In this document: positions 8,013 to 10,764 of the stretch, piece after piece
Position numbering within the stretch: position 1 is the stretch's first letter
Layout: each line of letters starts with the position of its first letter
NCBI GenBank assembly: GCA_949299825.1
Contig: CASGBP010000022.1
Location: forward strand, 1-10,764
DNA from: an uncultured Mycoplasmataceae bacterium
GTDB taxonomy: Bacteria; Bacillota_I; Bacilli_A; Mycoplasmatales; Mycoplasmoidaceae
Direction: 5' to 3'
DNA: 10,764 bases
Translations under genes and position numbers: made by a program
The notes under the pieces: generated by a model
What the model was told of the DNA's origin: nothing
Databases searched by the model: none
Seen by the model: the letters and a program-made list of their open reading frames with translations, nothing else

Positions 8013-9386
8013 ATGGGTTTTGTTCCAATTTTTTTGTTGTGTTTTATTCTAATTTTATTTGTTGTAACAATGGTTGCTAACAATTTTATTTCAAACTTGT
8101 TTTCAAATAGAAAATTCACCATTTCACTTGGAACTTTCATGTTAGTAATTTTTATTGTAGGAAAATATGTATGATATTTAATTGATTTTATTAATTACTT
8201 TAGCAATGGCATTATTCCAAGTGATTCAATGGTCTCGAATTTAACTTCAACTACTGATATTGAATCATTACTATACTCCAATTTATTGCTCTTAAATCTA
8301 ACTGATATGATGTATTTTATTATTTCAATAAGTTTAATTTTTAATGGTAACAAATGCTTTAGTAAAGTTTTTTCATTAATTTCTTTAACCGTTGGAATTC
8401 CTTTAGTTATTTTTTCATTATTAAATGATTCTACTAGTAATGAATATTTTGAAACTTATCCAATTTGAAAGTATTTTTTAATTGGAAATGGGATAACTAG
8501 GCTTTCTTTTATTGGTTTTATTTTTCTAATTTTTTCAAGTACAGGAATTTATATATCAGCCAAAAAATATAGTCGTTGATCAATCCTTAGTTCATATTTA
8601 ATATATGCAATTATATTTATGTATTTATCATTGTCAGTAGCTTATGCAAAGGTTTGATTTAATGCTTCAGGATTTGCAGTTTATGATTGAAATGTTTATG
8701 TAAATGAATCAGATGGATTTGTACAATTAGGAATTTTTTCTCCTCTAAACAATTTATTATCAAACTCATTATTTAATATTGCTATTAGAAGTATTGATAC
8801 CATAAGATTGATGGAAGTATTTATGTTTTTTGCACTTAATATGGTATTTATCATTGCAAAAAACTTATTGACTAAGAGCAAGATTAAGCAAATTACCATT
8901 TATCGACCTTGATATCAAAATTCATTTTTATTTAAGGATGTTTTCTATCGAATTGATGGATATATAAATTCAATTTTATATAATTACTCAAAGCGTTCAT
9001 ATTTATATGGTTTAGATGATAAAGATTTCTTTATGGATTACAAAAATGCTTTAAATAGTAAGCAATTTAGGATTAATTCAAACAAAGATGAAAATAAAAA
9101 GGAAGCTAAATTTAATCTTATTAGTAAAAGAAAAAATAGCAATAAGAAAAATAAAACAAATGTTACTGAAATTAAATTAACTAATGAGAATGTTGAATCA
9201 ATTAATAATGATTTTATTAATGATCAAAAATCTTTTCCAGTGGAACAAACAAATCCAAATAACCAATTAAATATTGTTGCCAATCAACCATATCAAGACG
9301 AAAACGGTAATTGACTATACATAGATGAAGTTGGTCAAACTTATATTAGTAATGCTGATGGTGAGTGAGAATTAAAAACTAATTAA
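8013..9386 (+). CDS. Seven-helix integral membrane protein of unknown function with long polar tail
   Basis: 457 residues after reading TGA as Trp at several points (54, 152, 187, 214, 225, 300, 434, 452). Hydrophobic helices are seen at about 4-26, 37-57, 88-110, 116-136, 157-177, 189-211 and 264-284. Loops rich in Asn/Ser alternate with basic ones (A-K-K-Y-S-R, 183-188; K-S-K-I-K, 288-292), which suggests that the C-terminal part after residue 285 is cytoplasmic. That part has an aromatic stretch (about 295-340), a Lys/Asn-rich segment (341-400) and an unusual end with two Tyr/Asp-Gly/Trp units (427-436 and 444-454). No signal peptide separate from helix 1 and no catalytic motif is seen. 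The seven-helix layout loosely recalls the YwaF/TIGR02206 membrane proteins, but I would not assign it. Its TAA stop overlaps the sodA stop in the sequence TTAA. It is divergent from the helicase. Confidence 0.85.
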
Positions 9387-9994
9387 CCATTAAGATATTT
9401 ATCATACAATGTACTAACAAATTCTCAATCAATTAACTCTCAAAAAATTTCAATATATTCATTTTTTCTATTTTGAAACTTTAAATAATATGCGTGTTCT
9501 CAAATATCAATTACTACTAGTGGCTTATATCCAGTAGAAATAATGCAATCATGACCTGATGTGTTTACAATTTTTAACTTATTAGTTTTATCTAAACATA
9601 TTCATGTTCAACCTGAACCAAAATTAGATAATGCAGCTGAATAAAAAGTGGCCTTAAGATTTTCAATATTATCAAATTCATTTTCAATAATAGTTCTTAA
9701 TTGTTCAGAAGGCTCAGTTTTTCTTTTTGTTAATAACTTAAAGAAAAAATTGTGATTAAAAATCCCGCCAGCATTATTTCTTACAGTTGTTCTAATTTCT
9801 TCAGGAACACTTGATAATGATACTAATAAATCTTCTAAATTTTTTGCTTGAAGTTCTGGGTACTTACTTAAAGCATTATTTAAGTTATTTACATATGATT
9901 GATGATGTTTAGTGTGATGAATTAACATAGTTTTTTCATCAAAATAAGGTTCTAAAGCATCATACTGATAATCTAATTTCATTAATTGAAACAT
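9383..9994 (-). CDS. sodA: Superoxide dismutase (Fe/Mn family)
   Basis: Cytoplasmic metalloenzyme that converts superoxide to oxygen and hydrogen peroxide. The protein is 203 residues, a normal length. The four metal ligands are present: H26 (in I-H-H-T-K-H-H-Q), H81 (N-H-N-F-F-F), D163 and H167 (D-I-W-E-H-A-Y-Y), with gateway Y34 and G-S-G-W-T-W (126-131). Trp129, 131, 165 and others are TGA codons. The N-A-G-G stretch (74-77) is of the Mn type, whereas H148 (T-S-G-H-D) stands where MnSOD has Gln and typical FeSOD has Ala; His here is known from Mycobacterium tuberculosis FeSOD and some metal-flexible enzymes. F85 replaces a usually conserved Trp. Start: the first ATG has AGGAG 6 nt upstream, preferred over the ATG at residue 5. 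It is convergent with the membrane protein gene and overlaps it by 4 bp; it is divergent from greA. Most mollicutes lack SOD. Confidence 0.96.
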
Positions 9995-10000
9995 TTTTTT

Positions 10001-10005
10001 CTCCT
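10001..10005 (-). promoter_or_regulatory. Strong ribosome binding site of sodA
   Basis: AGGAG on the minus strand, 6 nt before the first ATG. It is the cleanest Shine-Dalgarno in the window and fixes the start at M-F-Q-L-M-K rather than the internal Met5. Confidence 0.75.
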
Positions 10006-10060
10006 AGATAAATTCTATTTTTAATTAAACAATAAAAAGTTAAAATTTACAATTTTTATA

Positions 10061-10087
10061 TATAATATAAATTATTTTGAATGAGGA
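10061..10087 (+). promoter_or_regulatory. Promoter -10 and ribosome site of greA
   Basis: TATAAT (10061-10066) followed, after about 16 nt, by GAGGA (10083-10087), which lies 11 nt before the ATG (rather long spacing). No clear -35; TTAAAA at 10040-10045 is the best weak candidate, at 15 nt. Confidence 0.5.
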
Positions 10088-10098
10088 ATTAAAAAAAT

Positions 10099-10575
10099 AT
10101 GGAAAAAATTATCTTAACTCAAGAAAGTCATGATGAATTAAAAAAGGAATTACAGGATCTAATTGATAACATTAGGCCAAAAGTAATAAAACAATTACAA
10201 GAAGCAAGAGAACAAGGGGATTTATCAGAAAATGCTGATTATGATGCTGCAAAAGAAAAACAGCAAGAAATTGAAAAAAGAATTTCTGAAATTCAGTCTA
10301 CCCTTGAAAATTGTGTAATTAATGATGGTAGAGATATTAAAGGTCAAGTATCTTTATATAATTGAGTAAAATACAAGGATTTGTCAGACAATACTTCATA
10401 TTGTTTTCAAATTGTGGGATCTATTGAATCAAATCCAGATGAATATAAAATATCAAACGAATCACCACTAGCTAAAGCGTTATTAGGTAGAAAAAAAGGT
10501 GAAACTGTTGAAGTAAAAGGGATAGATTATCACTATAAAGTTACCATTGAAGAAATTTCAAGCAAAAGAATGTAA
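10099..10575 (+). CDS. greA: Transcription elongation factor GreA
   Basis: Binds the RNA polymerase secondary channel and stimulates cleavage of backtracked transcripts so that elongation can resume. The protein is 158 residues, the standard GreA length. An N-terminal coiled-coil hairpin (about 1-75) carries the tip G-D-L-S-E-N-A-D-Y (40-48) with the acidic D41 and E44 that act at the polymerase active centre. The C-terminal FKBP-like domain includes Y-K-I-S-N-E-S-P-L-A-K-A-L-L-G (115-129) and a final basic-hydrophobic strand. W89 is encoded by TGA, joining two segments that would look like separate frames under the standard code. The gene is divergent from sodA and followed by tRNA-Tyr on the same strand 106 bp later; no strong terminator is seen between them. 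Confidence 0.97.
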
Positions 10576-10649
10576 CATATATAGAAATAACTAGCTAAAT
10601 AAATCACATTTTTAAAGTGGAGAAAAAAATTTTTTATTATATAATAAAC

Positions 10650-10678
10650 TTGCGTATATGTGCTTTTTTTATACGTAA
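10650..10678 (+). promoter_or_regulatory. Inverted repeat just upstream of tRNA-Tyr
   Basis: TTGCGTATA (10650-10658) and TATACGTAA (10670-10678) pair as 9-bp arms with one G-U, around an 11-nt T-rich loop, ending 3 nt before the tRNA. TATAAT at 10640-10645 could start a transcript through it, making a leader hairpin. Alternatively TTGCGT is the -35 and TACGTA, 16 nt on, a poor -10 placed too close to the tRNA. It is not a terminator, as no T-run follows. Confidence 0.35.
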
Positions 10679-10681
10679 TAT

Positions 10682-10764
10682 GGACAGGTAGCGAAGTGGC
10701 CAAACGCAGCTGACTGTAACTCAGCCACGAAAGTTTCGATGGTTCGAATCCGTCCCTGTCCACC
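10682..10764 (+). tRNA. tRNA-Tyr (anticodon GUA), final A of CCA outside window
   Basis: Class II tRNA. The acceptor arms GGACAGG and CCTGTCC pair perfectly. The anticodon arm GCTGA/TCAGC carries loop CTGTAAC with anticodon GTA (10716-10718). A variable arm with CGAAA/TTTCG pairing, as expected for bacterial tRNA-Tyr, is followed by a T arm GATGG/CCGTC with loop TTCGAAT. Discriminator A (10762) is followed by CC at the window edge, so the CCA end is probably encoded. Confidence 0.96.

Noticed and set aside
8696..8899. Minus-strand open frame opposite the membrane protein
   Set aside because: It is a shadow of a hydrophobic coding region, and the plus-strand frame runs unbroken for 457 codons.
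10600..10640. Terminator of greA
   Set aside because: CAC/GTG and A-run/T-run pairing is present, but the hairpin is short, bulged and lacks G-C pairs; not strong enough to call.
10533..10763. Minus-strand open frame of 76 codons at the right edge
   Set aside because: It is antisense to tRNA-Tyr and the 3' end of greA, and its first residues are a typical false translation of an antisense tRNA.
1..10764. CRISPR array, insertion sequence, prophage or toxin-antitoxin pair
   Set aside because: No regularly spaced repeats, transposase, integrase or small toxin-like gene pair was seen on either strand.

Overview
The window comes from a very AT-rich bacterium that reads UGA as tryptophan (genetic code 4). 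In almost every long gene the conserved family sequence continues straight through in-frame TGA codons at places where Trp is expected, for example GSG-W-TW and D-I-W-E-H-A-Y-Y in the superoxide dismutase, W89 of GreA and W78 of the TtcA-like protein. TGG is also used in a minority of cases. Together with HPr kinase, short intergenic gaps and low GC, this points to a mollicute (Mycoplasma sensu lato or a relative). I cannot fix the genus from sequence alone. No phage, insertion sequence, CRISPR array or plasmid gene is visible.

Layout, left to right. (1) 1-1386, minus strand: hprK followed by lgt (cut by the left edge), with an 8-bp overlap; this is a gene pair known from many Firmicutes. (2) 1545-2324, plus: an NAD(P)-dependent short-chain dehydrogenase, divergent from hprK. 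(3) 2325-7836, minus: a tight operon of a 1392-residue superfamily 1 helicase with a nuclease-like tail, trmL (one base after the helicase stop) and a ttcA-like tRNA thiolase (48 bp further on). (4) 8013-9386, plus: a seven-helix membrane protein of unknown function with a long polar tail, divergent from the helicase. (5) 9383-9994, minus: an Fe/Mn superoxide dismutase. (6) 10099-10575, plus: greA. (7) 10682-10764, plus: tRNA-Tyr(GUA), running off the right edge within its encoded CCA end.

The genes are mostly housekeeping: carbon regulation (HPrK), lipoprotein maturation (Lgt), tRNA anticodon-loop modification (TrmL, TtcA-like), transcript elongation (GreA) and oxidative defence (SOD). The least explained parts are the giant helicase and the membrane protein, which share a 176-bp divergent promoter region containing a perfect 16-bp inverted repeat. 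Both convergent gene pairs have no intergenic space: the stop codons of SDR/ttcA abut and those of membrane protein/sodA overlap in a shared TTAA. No gene-free stretch exceeds 300 bp. I did not find convincing evidence of a new multi-gene system. The best candidate for unusual biology is the helicase-nuclease operon, whose architecture resembles DUF4011-helicase-Vsr proteins reported as single-gene phage defence.
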